64,000 nt of DNA from SIAJ01 sp963773845 (GCA_963773845.1 CAVZCU010000010.1:248001-312000); one strand, 5' to 3'. Shown: positions 1-11,210, counted from the first letter of the stretch. Made by a program: numbers and translations. The notes: generated by a model from the sequence alone, not told the origin.

Positions 1-1324
1 TTGCGGTGCCGCCGACCTGAACCGAGGCGGGGTTAACCGAAGTGCTCGATTGAGTGGGATCGGCGGGCCCAACCACGGTAATGGTCGGCGCGACGGACGT
101 CAGGCTTTGACCGTTAATGGTGGCGGTGACCGTGTTGGTGCCAGCCGTCGTGCCAATGAAAGTCGCCGTATATGTTCCATTGCCATTGTCAGTGACAACG
201 CTGAAGTTCCCTTGCGCCGTGCCGGTTCCCAGTCCGAATGTCACGGTTGCTCCGCCCGCGGTCAACGCATTGCCGCTTGCGTCTCGAGCGGTGAGCGTTA
301 CCGTGCTGGTCCCGCCGGTCGCGATGGAAGTCGGAGATAGCGCGACGCTCGATTGCGCCGGATCGGCCGTTCCGGCCGGGGTAACAGTAATTCCAGGCAG
401 CGTCGACGTGACCGTTTGCCCATTGAGCGTGGCCGTGATCGTATTCGTCCCTGCCCCCGTGCCGGTCAACGTGGCCGAATATGTTCCATTGCCGTTATCC
501 GTGACCGTACTGAATGTACCGGTAGCCGTACCCACTCCGAGGCCAAACACAACCGTCGCTCCGCCGACGGTGAGCGCATTGCCGCTGGCGTCCTTGGCGG
601 TAAGCGTCACGGTGCTGGTGCCACCAATTGCAAATGAAGACGGCGAGGCGGTGACCGTACTCTGCGACGGATCGGCGGCTGCCGACGTTGTCACCGTAAT
701 CGTCGGTGCAGTCGTTGTCAGCGCTTGCCCGTTGAACGATCCGATGATCGTGTTCGTACCCGCCGCATTGGCGGTAAACGTCGCCGTGTAAGAACCGTTG
801 TGGTTATCGGTCACGGTTCCGAAGGTACCCTGAGCAGTCCCACTGCCAAGACCAAACGTGACCGTCCCGCCGCCGGTGGTCAGCAAGTTGCCGCTGGCGT
901 CGACCGCGGTCAACGTAACGGTCGACGTGCCTCCGACTGCAACCGATGTCGGCGAAATGGAAACGAATGAGTGCGCTGGACTGGCCGGACCGATTGATGG
1001 GGTGCTGCTGACAGGCGGAGGGGTGACCGATGCGCCGGTCAGATTAAATCCAATAAGGTTGCTCGCGAAACGGGCAAAGTCCGCCTCCTGCGAAGCCATC
1101 GCCCCTACGAGCCCGCCCTGCGGTATCGTCTCGATGGCTTGCTGGTATACGTTGGTGAAGTAACCCTGCACCATTGACCGCGCGGCCGGGAGAAACATCC
1201 AGGAATTATCTGCTTGTAACAACCCTTGTAGGAACATGCCGGTCGCGTAGATTTGTCCGGCACTTGCCGGATTCATGCGATCTTCGAGAGGTTCGACGGA
1301 AAGTCGACGGCGGCGAGATTTCAT
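1..1324 (-). CDS. LEPR/LEDR-type secreted protein with Ig-like repeats (3' end outside window)
   Basis: Reading from ATG at 1324 toward the left edge, the frame stays open for 441 codons with no stop, so the C-terminus lies outside the window. The N-terminus reads MKSRRRRLSVEPLEDRMNP, the Arg-rich LEPR/LEDR (LEPR-XLL-like) start that planctomycetes place on large exported proteins. After about 100 residues come Ig-like repeats of about 102 aa, three complete and one partial. Each has GGTSTVTLTA near its start, then DASGN, FGLG.GTA, VTDN.NG.Y.AT and AGTNT, as in group-1 bacterial Ig-like (invasin/adhesin) domains. The repeats are very similar to each other, which suggests recent internal duplication. 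Role inferred: surface or extracellular adhesion. No strong Shine-Dalgarno is visible before the start. Confidence 0.85.
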   Translation of the reverse strand, partial: MKSRRRRLSVEPLEDRMNPASAGQIYATGMFLQGLLQADNSWMFLPAARSMVQGYFTNVYQQAIETIPQGGLVGAMASQEADFARFASNLIGFNLTGASVTPPPVSSTPSIGPASPAHSFVSISPTSVAVGGTSTVTLTAVDASGNLLTTGGGTVTFGLGSGTAQGTFGTVTDNHNGSYTATFTANAAGTNTIIGSFNGQALTTTAPTITVTTSAAADPSQSTVTASPSSFAIGGTSTVTLTAKDASGNALTVGGATVVFGLGVGTATGTFSTVTDNGNGTYSATLTGTGAGTNTITATLNGQTVTSTLPGITVTPAGTADPAQSSVALSPTSIATGGTSTVTLTARDASGNALTAGGATVTFGLGTGTAQGNFSVVTDNGNGTYTATFIGTTAGTNTVTATINGQSLTSVAPTITVVGPADPTQSSTSVNPASVQVGGTA

Positions 1325-1705
1325 TGACGATTCCCACATTTAGAAGAACGGATAGATGGGTGTGCTCTGCCCCAGCCATTTTGGCGGTTGAGCCATCCAC
1401 GGTTGGGAGGGTGCTCTCTCAGCGTTGGAAGGTCGAACCATAATCCAAAGGAGGCGGTGGACCACGGAGCAGTCATTTAACCAACAAAAACTCGTCGTGT
1501 CACTATTCGACAATTCGATTTAAGTACTTACGCAGATTTACTCTAGCACCAAAAACCCAATTTCGTTTCTCACACCTCATAAGCCAATGCTGTCGCGATA
1601 CATTTTTGCGGTCAGGACAAGGGCAGCCGGTTTCGGTGTGATCGTTAGCATGGTCCGTGCCAGATTCGATCGCAGTCGCGAGTGATTCTCATGACAGCTG
1701 GATGG

Positions 1706-1770
1706 GTAGCGGAAGTCGCCAGACTTCCGTGACCGGCAACCGTTCTCGGAAGTCTGGCGACTTCCGCTAC
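1706..1770. repeat. dispersed palindromic repeat, full copy
   Basis: Perfect inverted repeat with 24-bp arms, 1706-1729 and 1747-1770, separated by 17 bases. The arm core is GGAAGTCGCCAGACTTCC, itself nearly self-complementary. A half copy is at 2113-2135, and the sequence after it (to 2163) also matches 1771-1799. A diverged full copy is at 39295-39358. Looks like a REP-type intergenic repeat. Confidence 0.8.
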
Positions 1771-2048
1771 GACCGATCCCCACATTCAAGCTCCGACAGG
1801 GCGTTATTTTGGTGGCGAGATGGCTCCGCATCTGCCATTTTGGTCTGGGCCTTCGGACGTTAAGCGGACAACATTGCTCGGTAGCGCATGTGCACCCTTG
1901 GACTTATCGCTCCGCGTCCGAAACACCGGCGCGGAATCTCTTGTGTCATTGTTTTTTCATCCGCTTCTCATCGTAAAACCCGTCGATATTCGTACAAGCG
2001 GAACAGTGGGATCGTGTTTTGAGGATCGGTGGCCAGCGCTAACAAAAG

Positions 2049-2078
2049 GGACACGGCTCAGTCCACTGAGCCGTGTCC
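2049..2078. repeat. perfect 30-bp palindrome
   Basis: GGACACGGCTCAGT (2049-2062), then CC, then its exact reverse complement (2065-2078). It would form a strong hairpin on either strand, has no T-run, and is preceded by AAAAG. It may be a REP-like element or a transcript-end hairpin downstream of the leftward gene at 2184. Confidence 0.6.
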
Positions 2079-2112
2079 AATAGTGCACTGTCAACGCATA
2101 TGAAAGGTTAGG

Positions 2113-2163
2113 GGAAGTCTGGCGACTTCCGCTACGAGCGATCCCCCATTTAAGCTCGGACAG
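2113..2163. repeat. dispersed palindromic repeat, half copy
   Basis: Matches the right arm of the 1706-1770 repeat plus its downstream flank (CGATCCCC..ATT.AAGCTC.GACAG), so two diverged copies of the same unit lie about 365 bases apart in the same orientation. Confidence 0.6.
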
Positions 2164-2183
2164 CGCACGGGCGACAGTCCAAG

Positions 2184-2852
2184 TTACTTGATTTCTGGCG
2201 GGAGCACGGTTTCGGCCCCGGGCGTCCGGAAATCCACGCTCACGTTTTCGCCCGCCTGGACTTGAACGTCGCGCTTCTCTTCAACCATCTTTCCGTTTTC
2301 CATCCATCGTGCCGTGACCGAATATGCGTAATTCGATCCCGGATTGACCGGCGGCGACTGGAACACGCGCTCGGTGCCCGAGGATGTCGTTGCCTGACCG
2401 TTCAAGAAGACCTCGGCGTCGGCCTTCGGGACCATGACGGTCATCGTGACAGGCTGTGCTTCATCCGTCGTTGTGACAACCGGCGACGTGTAGGTGACCG
2501 GCGGAATCACATCATAGGTGGACGGCGCCGCATACGTGTACGTGGGCCAACGGTAACTGTAGCCAGAGTAGTACGGCGCGCCGAGAAATGCGCTAGCCGC
2601 ATAATATGGCCAATACGATCCACCATATTCCCAATGCCGGTAACCGCCCCAATATCCATGATGGCCAGCGAACCCGCCGTGGTGGTATCCACCGTGGACA
2701 TAACCGACGTGACCACCGCCGTGGAGCCCGCCGCCATGGTATCCGCCGCCGTGGAACCCGCCGCCGTGCCCATGGTGCTGTGCCATCGCACTACCGCCAC
2801 CAGCAAAGGCAAGGGCCGCCGCAAGGGCAAAACTGAAAAATGTCGCTCGCAT
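2184..2852 (-). CDS. TIGR03000-type secreted protein with His/Gly-rich N-terminal half
   Basis: 222 aa. Residues 1-24 form a classic signal peptide (MRATFFSFALAAALAFAGG...MAQ). Residues about 25-75 are extremely His/Gly/Tyr-rich (HGGGYHGGG-like repeats), followed by a Tyr/Trp-rich stretch. The C-terminal about 75 residues (TMTVMVPKADAEVFLNGQ ... TARWMENGKMVEEKRDVQVQ) match the planctomycete TIGR03000 domain, a short beta-rich module of unknown function. ATG at 2852 follows GGAG at good spacing. The His-rich part could bind metals, but that is inference. Stands alone, transcribed away from the next gene. Confidence 0.85.
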   Translation of the reverse strand: MRATFFSFALAAALAFAGGGSAMAQHHGHGGGFHGGGYHGGGLHGGGHVGYVHGGYHHGGFAGHHGYWGGYRHWEYGGSYWPYYAASAFLGAPYYSGYSYRWPTYTYAAPSTYDVIPPVTYTSPVVTTTDEAQPVTMTVMVPKADAEVFLNGQATTSSGTERVFQSPPVNPGSNYAYSVTARWMENGKMVEEKRDVQVQAGENVSVDFRTPGAETVLPPEIK

Positions 2853-3422
2853 GATTTACACTCCACCAGGCGAAGTGTCGCGGGACTGGTGGACGATTCG
2901 CCGAAGTGATCGCAAGACCAACTCACAACCGGCTTCGGCGGTCCCGCCTGGGAACAATCGAACCAAACGGAGCTTGCCGCTCCTATTTCAATTATAGGAA
3001 ACAATGCAAGATGTAGATGTAAACTTGGCCGCCATCTGTCCTTATGAAAAACCGGCAGGCTGGCATGAACTGGGAACGAACGACAATTAAATACAAAGTC
3101 TTCCAATGCACATGCGATGGCTCGAGGCGACGGGGACTCGAGCCAGAAGTTCTTCATGTTTGGACTTCAACCAACGGAGGCTATTCGGTGAAGTTACAAG
3201 ACTGCGCTGGCAGCGGTTGCCATTGTCAACCGTCCCAGTAAAGTAGCCCGACGAAGAATCACGAGGTCTTCGATAGGATCGAATGGACGGCTCGGTCCAA
3301 ACGTCTCTTCACGGATGAATCGAGCAACCCGCGCTCAAGTTGCAATCGCCCGCGTTTTTCACCCTGAGTCCGCGCCTCTCCCATTTTCGGGTTTCGCTTA
3401 GAGGCACATAGGAGTTCGTAGT
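2853..3422. other. intergenic region, divergent promoters expected
   Basis: 570 bases between a leftward and a rightward gene, so both promoters must lie here. A 65-codon open frame at 3044-3241 has no Shine-Dalgarno and no recognisable domain and is not called. No clear hairpin or operator was seen. The Shine-Dalgarno AGGAG of the next gene lies at about 3411-3415. Confidence 0.5.
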
Positions 3423-3968
3423 ATGCGCGTTTCCTGTGGAATGGCTGTGGCCCTGGTTCTTGGCCTGTCGCTAACGGTCGTCACGGCCGACGAAATCAAG
3501 TCAGGCCCCGGCAAGAAGACGGGTGGCCCCTTCGACGTGAAGGCCATCACCGGCGAGCGGAAGGGAGATACCCTCTGCTACTTCTGCAAGTACAACGGCG
3601 AAGCCCGACCGGCCGTCGTCATGATTTTCACGCAGAAGGCGGATGAGAACCTGGCAAAGTTGGTCAAGTCGGTCGACGAAGTCCAGAAGTCCAATGACAA
3701 GCTGGGCACCGTGGTCGTCGGCGTCAGCGGCGTCGAGGCTTCGGACATGGAGAAGCTGCAGAGCGAACACAAGCTGACCACGCCACTGACCGTTGCCGTC
3801 GATAAGGACGGACCGAAGGCCTACCACCTGAACAAGGAAGCCGCTGTCACTGTCCTCGTTTACACGAAGGGCGGCAACATTACCAAGAGCTTCGCGTTCA
3901 AGGACACCAAGAGCGCTGCCGAAGACGCCGCGGCCATCACCGCCGCCGCGAAGAAGGCGTTGAAGTAA
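3423..3968 (+). CDS. secreted thioredoxin-like protein
   Basis: 181 aa with a signal peptide (MRVSCGMAVALVLGLSLTVVTA). The mature part has a CYFC motif near residue 58 in the position of a thioredoxin-fold CxxC, followed by ARPAVVMIFTQ, an alternating hydrophobic strand, and later TPLTVAVDKDGP and AAVTVLVYTKGG, which resemble the cis-Pro and last strands of redoxin-like proteins. Role inferred: periplasmic thiol-disulfide or redox-linked protein. AGGAG precedes the ATG by 8 bases. Followed by a strong hairpin (3994-4028). The family assignment is by fold pattern only. Confidence 0.75.
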   Translation: MRVSCGMAVALVLGLSLTVVTADEIKSGPGKKTGGPFDVKAITGERKGDTLCYFCKYNGEARPAVVMIFTQKADENLAKLVKSVDEVQKSNDKLGTVVVGVSGVEASDMEKLQSEHKLTTPLTVAVDKDGPKAYHLNKEAAVTVLVYTKGGNITKSFAFKDTKSAAEDAAAITAAAKKALK

Positions 3969-3993
3969 CGCCATCGGGTTCGAACGTTGATTC

Positions 3994-4028
3994 GCATCGG
4001 GCCGGCCAGCAATGGTCCGGCCCGATGC
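3994..4028 (+). terminator. hairpin after the thioredoxin-like gene
   Basis: GCATCGGGCCGG (3994-4005) pairs exactly with CCGGCCCGATGC (4017-4028) around an 11-base loop, 26 bases after the stop codon. No T-run follows, so it may be a non-canonical terminator or an mRNA 3'-end stabiliser. Confidence 0.5.
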
Positions 4029-4040
4029 ATTTCCGGCGGT

Positions 4041-4122
4041 GGGATAGGCCTCCCGGCCTGTCTTTGCCTGCTGGGTCCAGCGCTTGCCAGTGCCAGGTTC
4101 GACAGGCCGGGAGGCCTATCCC
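4041..4122. repeat. long inverted repeat upstream of HzsA-like gene 1
   Basis: Perfect 22-bp arms, 4041-4062 and 4101-4122, with core GGGATAGGCCTCCCGGCC and a 38-base spacer containing CTGG..CCAG pairings. It lies just before the Shine-Dalgarno of the gene starting at 4152 and could form a leader hairpin or be a dispersed repeat. Confidence 0.6.
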
Positions 4123-4151
4123 ACGGCCATCTCAAAAAGAGGGAGCATCGC

Positions 4152-7100
4152 GTGCCGATTCGAATGCTTTGGCCGACCATGCTGCTCTTCGGCTTGTGCG
4201 CCTGGTCGCAGACGCCCAGCGACATTTCGGCGCCCATCAACGTCAGTCCGCCCCACTTCTCGACCGACAAATCGGTGAAGATCGATTACGACATCGTCTA
4301 CGTTCGCATGCCGCGGAAGGGCGACGGCGTCGGCACCAACTGGACCGAAATCGCCAACCCGATGTTCATGGATCCCGGCGCCGACTTGATGCTTCTGCAC
4401 CCCGATGGCAGTGAAGAATTGTTGGTCAAAGGCGGCGTCGGCTCGGTTACCGATCCCGTCGTATCGTTCGACGGCGAATGGGTCTACTACGCCCTTTTCC
4501 ACGATTTGAAAGGCGGCTCGATTGCCCAAGGCGATCCCGCCGGCGCCGATATATACAAGATCCACGTCAAGACGAAGAAGATTATCCGGCTCACGAACCA
4601 GAAGTTCACGCCGAACACAGGCGCTGGAAATTGGTCCACAGGTTTTCGCACACCCGCAGCGGGCAAGGATTATCTGGAGTACGGCGTGTTCAACATGAGC
4701 CCGTGCCCGATGCCCGGCGGCCGCGTCATGTTCGTCAGCAATCGCAACGCGTTCAAGCCGCCCAAACGGCTCCCGCACACGATGCAATTGTTCGTCATGG
4801 ATGACGATGGCAGCAACGTCGAGTGCATCGGCCACCTGAATCTCGGCATGGCCCTGCATCCAACCATGCTCATGGACGGCCGGGTCATGTTCAGTTCGCT
4901 CGAATCGCAAGGCTTACGGGCATCGATTCTCTGGGGACTCTGGAGCATTCACCCGGATGGCACGCAATGGGGACCCATTGCGAGCGCGTTTCTTCCCGGC
5001 CCCAATCCCACCGCGTTTCATTTCCAGACGCAGCTTTCGGACGGTTCGATCGTCGCCGAAGAATATTACAACCAGACCAGTCACGGCTTTGGCAGCTTCG
5101 TCAAGTTTCCGCCATCTCCGCCGTGGGGTCAGCCCGCTTTTGGCCCCGGCTACATGGACGATCCGCGCAATCCGCCGTTGCGTCACGGGCGATTCGACGA
5201 CGGTAGGCCGCGAGTCCGCCGACTGCCTTTCAGTCCGGCCGGCATTGAGTCGCTGACACACTTCGCACGCTCGGACGAGGGACCGGCCGATTATTCCGTT
5301 CGCGGCCGGCGTTCATCGCCGCGAGTCGGCAAGGTGACCCATCCGTCCGGCGCCCCGGATAATCAGTTGTTGTGCATCTGGTCGCCCGGGCCGGTGAACG
5401 GCGGCTACACGGTGCACCGCCCGGCGGCGGACAGTGGCATTTATCTCATCAAGGAGGGCAAGGCGATCAACGAGCCGGGGCAAATGCTCTTGATCAAGAA
5501 TGATCCGAATTACAACGAGCAATGGCCGCGCGCACTCGTCCCGTACAAACGCGTATATGGAATCGATGAGCCAAAACGCTTGCCGGCGCTCGCCAACGAC
5601 GGCAAGCTCTCCCCGCATCTGCTGGCCGGCACGCCCTTCGGCCTCGTCGGCACGGCCAGTCTATACAAGCGCGAGAGCTATCCTGACGGCGCGGTGAAAA
5701 CGGGAACCGTCACCGCTGGATTCGCGGGCAACGATCCAACCGGGTATGAAGGTCTTGGCCCCTTCAACACCGCCGATGCAAGCGCCACGAACAATTGGAC
5801 CAACCAGGGCGCGGATGCGGGGCGCTATGCCAACGACGATATCCACGCGGTTCGCATTTTGGTCATGGAGCCGACGACCGATCGCAACAAGGGGCCACAT
5901 TCCGGCAAGGCCTTTCGCAGCCATGCAAATGAACGCTTGCGCATATTGGGCGAGATTCCCGTGCGCAAATTCTCCCAAAGCCCTGGAACGAACGTCCCCG
6001 GGCTCGATCCCGATGGTAACCCCGACACCAGCTTTCTCGTCAAGATCCCGGCCGACACGGCATTCACGTTCCAGACGCTCGACAAGAACGGCATGGTGCT
6101 GAACATGGCCCAAACCTGGCACCAGCTCCGGCCGGGCGAGATTCGCAACGATTGCGGCGGCTGTCACGCCCATAGCCAGAAGCCGACGGATTTCAAACTC
6201 ACCGCCGCCGCCAAGCCGGGGTACAGAGTATTCGATTTGACCGAGAAGACGCCGCTCTTAACGACAAGGGCGAAGGACGAGTCAGGCCGCAAATGGGATG
6301 CAGCCGGCCAGACTGGGCTTCGGTTCGAGACGGGCGTCAAGAACGTGGAGTTCTTCCGCGATATCAAGCCGATCCTCGACCGGAGCTGTGCCGGCTGTCA
6401 CACGCGCAAGGCGAAGGACCCGCCCGCCAAGCTAGTGCTCGATGATGATAAGATCGTCAACTTGCCCGACAACGACGATGTGCCGGGAACCTACTACCGA
6501 CTGGCGATGGATAACGCCGGCCGGTTCGGCTACAAACCGCTGACCGGCGCCTGGCGCAGCGAGAATGCGTCCCGCTATATTCGCATGTTCCAGTCGCGAC
6601 GGAGTCTGCTCGTCTGGAAAATCTACGGCAAGCGCCTTGACGGCTGGTCGAACGACGACTTCCCCACGGAAACGGAACCGGGCAATCCGCGAACGATGAA
6701 GCTCAAAGGCCAACCCGTCGCCAATACTTCCGTGAATCGCAATCGCGCCGATCTCGATTTCATTGGCAGCATCATGCCGCCGCCCGAGGCGGTCAAGACC
6801 GGCAAGGCCGCGCCGCTCAGCGATGAGGATCGGCTTACAATCGTCCGTTGGATCGATCTCGGTTGCCCGATTGACTTGGATAAGAAATTCGGCTGGATGC
6901 TCGACGACCAACGGCCGACGCTGACGCTCGCGTCGCCCAAGCCGGGAGACAATCCCCCACTCGAACGGATTCGCGTCGGCATGTACGATTACGGCGGGCT
7001 CGATCCGGCGAGTTTCGAGGTGATTGCGGATTTCCGCGTCAACGGGATTGCGGCCGGACAGAATTTGGCGTCCAAGTTCAAGCAAGTTGACGCGGGCATA

Positions 7101-7217
7101 TGGGAGCTTTCTCTCGACAAGCCAACTCGGATGGCACGCGGGCAACTGACGGTGAGCGTGAGAGATCGTCAGGGGAATCTGACTCGGATAGAACGACGTT
7201 TCTCGACTGGTCGATAA
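4152..7217 (+). CDS. HzsA-like multidomain protein with two CxxCH haem motifs (paralogue 1)
   Basis: 1,021 aa from GTG 4152. This start is preferred because AGAGGGAG lies 6 bases upstream and a signal peptide follows (MLWPTMLLFGLCAWSQ). The frame is open upstream but runs through the inverted repeat. The N-terminal half has beta-propeller features (VVSFDGEWVYYALF, GGRVMFVSNRNAF, DGRVMFSSLESQG). The C-terminal half has CGGCH (in RNDCGGCHAH) and CAGCH, two c-type haem attachment motifs, and ends in an Ig-like segment. This matches the architecture of hydrazine synthase alpha-subunit-related proteins, which are common in non-anammox planctomycetes and of unknown function. Periplasmic location and haem binding are inferred. 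A second copy is at 47920-51040. No other hydrazine synthase subunit is visible. Confidence 0.8.
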   Translation: MPIRMLWPTMLLFGLCAWSQTPSDISAPINVSPPHFSTDKSVKIDYDIVYVRMPRKGDGVGTNWTEIANPMFMDPGADLMLLHPDGSEELLVKGGVGSVTDPVVSFDGEWVYYALFHDLKGGSIAQGDPAGADIYKIHVKTKKIIRLTNQKFTPNTGAGNWSTGFRTPAAGKDYLEYGVFNMSPCPMPGGRVMFVSNRNAFKPPKRLPHTMQLFVMDDDGSNVECIGHLNLGMALHPTMLMDGRVMFSSLESQGLRASILWGLWSIHPDGTQWGPIASAFLPGPNPTAFHFQTQLSDGSIVAEEYYNQTSHGFGSFVKFPPSPPWGQPAFGPGYMDDPRNPPLRHGRFDDGRPRVRRLPFSPAGIESLTHFARSDEGPADYSVRGRRSSPRVGKVTHPSGAPDNQLLCIWSPGPVNGGYTVHRPAADSGIYLIKEGKAINEPGQMLLIKNDPNYNEQWPRALVPYKRVYGIDEPKRLPALANDGKLSPHLLAGTPFGLVGTASLYKRESYPDGAVKTGTVTAGFAGNDPTGYEGLGPFNTADASATNNWTNQGADAGRYANDDIHAVRILVMEPTTDRNKGPHSGKAFRSHANERLRILGEIPVRKFSQSPGTNVPGLDPDGNPDTSFLVKIPADTAFTFQTLDKNGMVLNMAQTWHQLRPGEIRNDCGGCHAHSQKPTDFKLTAAAKPGYRVFDLTEKTPLLTTRAKDESGRKWDAAGQTGLRFETGVKNVEFFRDIKPILDRSCAGCHTRKAKDPPAKLVLDDDKIVNLPDNDDVPGTYYRLAMDNAGRFGYKPLTGAWRSENASRYIRMFQSRRSLLVWKIYGKRLDGWSNDDFPTETEPGNPRTMKLKGQPVANTSVNRNRADLDFIGSIMPPPEAVKTGKAAPLSDEDRLTIVRWIDLGCPIDLDKKFGWMLDDQRPTLTLASPKPGDNPPLERIRVGMYDYGGLDPASFEVIADFRVNGIAAGQNLASKFKQVDAGIWELSLDKPTRMARGQLTVSVRDRQGNLTRIERRFSTGR

Positions 7218-7273
7218 CCGCTGGCTGGTCGGTTTGGATTCGGCCGACAGTCGCCACATCAGGGCGCAATCCC

Positions 7274-7990
7274 ATGACGGACTTCCTTGGCGAGTTCTTC
7301 GGAACGGCCATCCTCATTCTGCTTGGCGATGGCGTTGTAGCCGGTGTGTTGCTGAGCCGCTCCAAAGCGCAAAATGCCGGCTGGATGGTCGTGACGAGCG
7401 CCTGGGCGTTCGCGGTCATGGCCGGTGTATTGACCGCAAGAGCCGTTGGATCGCCAGGCTTTGTCAACCCGGTCGGTCCGCTGGCCGGCGTACTGACCGG
7501 GGCCCTTCCGGTTCATCGGGTCCCAGCGCTCGTTGCGGGCGAGTTGCTCGGCGCGTTCACCGGCGCTGTCTTTGTTTGGCTGCACTACCTGCCCCATTGG
7601 GCCGAAACGACTGATCCCAATCTGAAGCTCGGCGTCTTTTGCACCATTCCCGCGATCCGCTTCCCGTCCGCCAATCTGATCAGCGAAGCAATCGGCACCT
7701 TCGTCCTCGTTTTCGTCGGGTCGGCGATTGTCGAGAATGAAATCGGCCACGGGCTAATGGTCCCGATGGGCGGCACGCTCGTCTGGGCGATCGGCCTCAG
7801 CCTCGGGGCGACCACCGGCTACGCGATCAATCCGACGCGCGATTTCGGCCCGCGTTTGGCGCATGCCCTGTTGCCCATTCCCGGCAAAGGACCATCCGAC
7901 TGGGGTTACGCGTGGATTCCGATCCTCGGCCCGCTCGTCGGCGGCTCGACCGGCGCATTGCTGGCGAAGATGGTGTTTCATTCGGCGTGA
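7274..7990 (+). CDS. glpF: glycerol facilitator / aquaporin family (MIP) channel
   Basis: 238 aa from ATG 7274 (MTDFLGEFFGTAILILLGDG), a typical MIP length and start with the conserved E of helix 1. The second pore half-helix motif is NPTRDFGPRLAH, the D/R arrangement typical of glycerol-conducting members; the first NPA box reads NPVGPLAG. About six hydrophobic helices are visible. The enzyme-coding partners glpK and glpD lie just downstream on the opposite strand and face this gene, supporting glycerol uptake rather than water transport. The longer frame back to 7100 overlaps the preceding gene and is not used. Confidence 0.85.
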   Translation: MTDFLGEFFGTAILILLGDGVVAGVLLSRSKAQNAGWMVVTSAWAFAVMAGVLTARAVGSPGFVNPVGPLAGVLTGALPVHRVPALVAGELLGAFTGAVFVWLHYLPHWAETTDPNLKLGVFCTIPAIRFPSANLISEAIGTFVLVFVGSAIVENEIGHGLMVPMGGTLVWAIGLSLGATTGYAINPTRDFGPRLAHALLPIPGKGPSDWGYAWIPILGPLVGGSTGALLAKMVFHSA

Positions 7991-8005
7991 GCCGAGTACT
8001 AGCGC

Positions 8006-8073
8006 GGCGAGCCGAGCGGCGTAAGCCGCCGGGTGATGTGCAACACCCGGCGGCTCACGCCGCTCGGCTCGCC
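8006..8073. repeat. 30-bp-arm inverted repeat between convergent glpF and glpD
   Basis: Arms 8006-8035 and 8044-8073 are complementary except one position (core GAGCCGAGCGGCGTAAGCC). A sister copy with perfect 29-bp arms is at 59955-60021, also between convergent genes. Short direct repeats of CTATGCTCGGCTCGC follow at about 8078-8112. Probably acts as a bidirectional transcript-end hairpin and belongs to a dispersed family. Confidence 0.75.
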
Positions 8074-8150
8074 CGAACTATGCTCGGCTCGCCCGAACTA
8101 TGCTCGGCTCGCTACGCGAGCCATCAAATTCATTGCAGTCTCGACCCCTG

Positions 8151-9705
8151 TCAACGAACTCCAAACGAGGCGGCGAACTCGTTGAACGATTGCACTTGCG
8201 CTGCCGCCCATGCATTGTCCCGCTGAAGTTCACGGGCCATCAATTCGGCCACTCGCAGGGCCATCTGCTTTGCCGCTACAGCGTTCAAAAACAGCGCTCG
8301 CATACGCCGGGCCAGTACGTCCTCCACCGTCCGCGCCATCTCCGACCGAACCGCCCAGACCACTTCGGCCGCCCGATACGGCAATGCCGGATGAAGCTTT
8401 TCAGCCAGTCCGGGATCATTGTCGATCAACGATTGGATGTTCGTCGCGTCGGAACCGTACACCGCGAGATCGCCGAGCGATGCCGGATCGGGCTCATAGC
8501 CGTGGAGACGCATTTCCTGCGTCCGACACGCCCGGCGAGGCAGTCCCGCGACGACTGCGGCCCGGTTGACACAATCCTCCGCCATATGGCGATAAGTCGT
8601 CCACTTGCCCCCCGTGATGGTGACAAGGCCCGGCGCATCCACGCGAATTGTGTGATCGCGCGTCAGTGCCGCCGTGTGCTGATCGGCACTCTTCACAAGC
8701 GGCCGCACACCCGCCCAGGCGCTGAGAACGTCACCGGCTTTCGGCCGTCGGGAGAGATAGCGACCTGCCGTTTCGAGGATGAAGTCGATCTCCTTGGACG
8801 ATGGATGCGGTTGCTTCGGCGCGTGCGGAATCGGCACATCCGTGGTGCCGACCAGCGTGTGGCCGTGCCAGGGAATGGCGAAGAGGACGCGGCCGTCCGG
8901 CGTTCGCGGCACGAGCAGCGCATGGCTGCCCGGTAGAAACGAGCGATCGAGGACGACATGGCTCCCCTGGCTGGCGGCAACAATCGGCGCTGCCGTGGGA
9001 TTCGCAAGCCGTCGCACTTCGTCGCAGAAAGGCCCGGCGGCGTTGATGACGACCCGCGCGCGGCTCGCCATTCATGGCCGCCCTCTTCATCGCGAATAAT
9101 CGCGCCGCTCACTGTACCGCTCAAGTCGCGACTCAATCCGGTAACCGGGGCGTAGTTCAGAAGTGTCGCTCCGGCGTCGGCTGAGGTGCGTACGAGCTCT
9201 ATCAGCAGGCGCGTGTCGTCAAGCTGGCCGTCGTGGTAGACGACTCCGCCGCGCAGCCCCGCGGTCTGCACTGTCGGTATGCGGCGAATGACTTCCCGCG
9301 TCGGGATGGTATGGGAGCGGCCGAAACGTGCCTTGCCGGCGAGCAGATCGTAGGCGGTCAATCCAAGTCCGTAAAAGCCAACTTCAAAATGCGAATAACA
9401 GGGCACAACGAATGCGAGGTCGTGAACGATGTGCGGTGCATTGCGACGCAGACGACCGCGTTCGCGGAGCGCCTCCATCACCAGCCCGACGTGCCCTTGC
9501 CGCAAATAGCGCACACCGCCGTGCGCCAGCTTGGTGCTCCGGCTCGAAGTGCCACAGCCGAAGTCGCCGCGCTCGACGACGAGCACGTCGTACCTGCGGG
9601 TAGCTGCATCGACGGCAATCCCGGCCCCGGTCGCGCCGCCGCCAATTATGAGAATGTCCCAGGGGTCGCGCCGGTCCATTGCGCGACCAAGCATTTCGGC
9701 ACGAT

Positions 9706-9709
<4 letters not shown>
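8151..9709 (-). CDS. glpD: aerobic glycerol-3-phosphate dehydrogenase (one frameshift)
   Basis: FAD-dependent oxidation of glycerol-3-phosphate to dihydroxyacetone phosphate at the membrane. The N-terminal part in one frame has the dinucleotide-binding signature ILIIGGGATGAGIAVDAA and GTSSRSTKLAHGGVRYL. The C-terminal part in another frame starts at RARVVINAAGP and contains TITGGKWTTYRHMAEDCV. The two parts abut at about 9050-9064 in a CGCGCG tract; adding one base gives one protein of about 519 aa, the normal family size. The start is ATG 9709, which overlaps the glpK stop as ATGA, implying translational coupling. The single shift in a GC tract is more likely a consensus error than decay, but this cannot be decided here. 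Confidence 0.85.
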
Positions 9710-11193
<1,484 letters not shown>

Positions 11194-11210
11194 GTTTTTC
11201 CCCGTGGGAT

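Larger units (their letters stand above)
1325..2183. other. intergenic region with palindromic repeats
   Basis: About 860 bases between two leftward genes with no convincing gene. Short open frames here have no Shine-Dalgarno and no recognisable domain. What it does hold are two copies of a dispersed repeat (1706-1770 and 2113-2163) and a perfect 30-bp palindrome (2049-2078), listed separately. Confidence 0.6.

Noticed and set aside
117..791. 224-codon rightward open frame at the left edge
   Set aside because: Val/Pro-rich shadow of the Ig-repeat adhesin on the opposite strand; the minus frame has the LEDR start and clear repeats.
1706..2163. CRISPR-like array in the first intergenic region
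   Set aside because: Only two diverged palindromic units about 365 bases apart, no regular spacers and no cas genes.
3044..3241. 65-codon frame in the 2853-3422 gap
   Set aside because: No ribosome binding site, no recognisable domain, and it lies where divergent promoters are expected.
3987..4151. Longer N-terminus for HzsA-like protein 1
   Set aside because: It would translate a perfect inverted repeat; GTG 4152 has a strong Shine-Dalgarno and starts a signal peptide.
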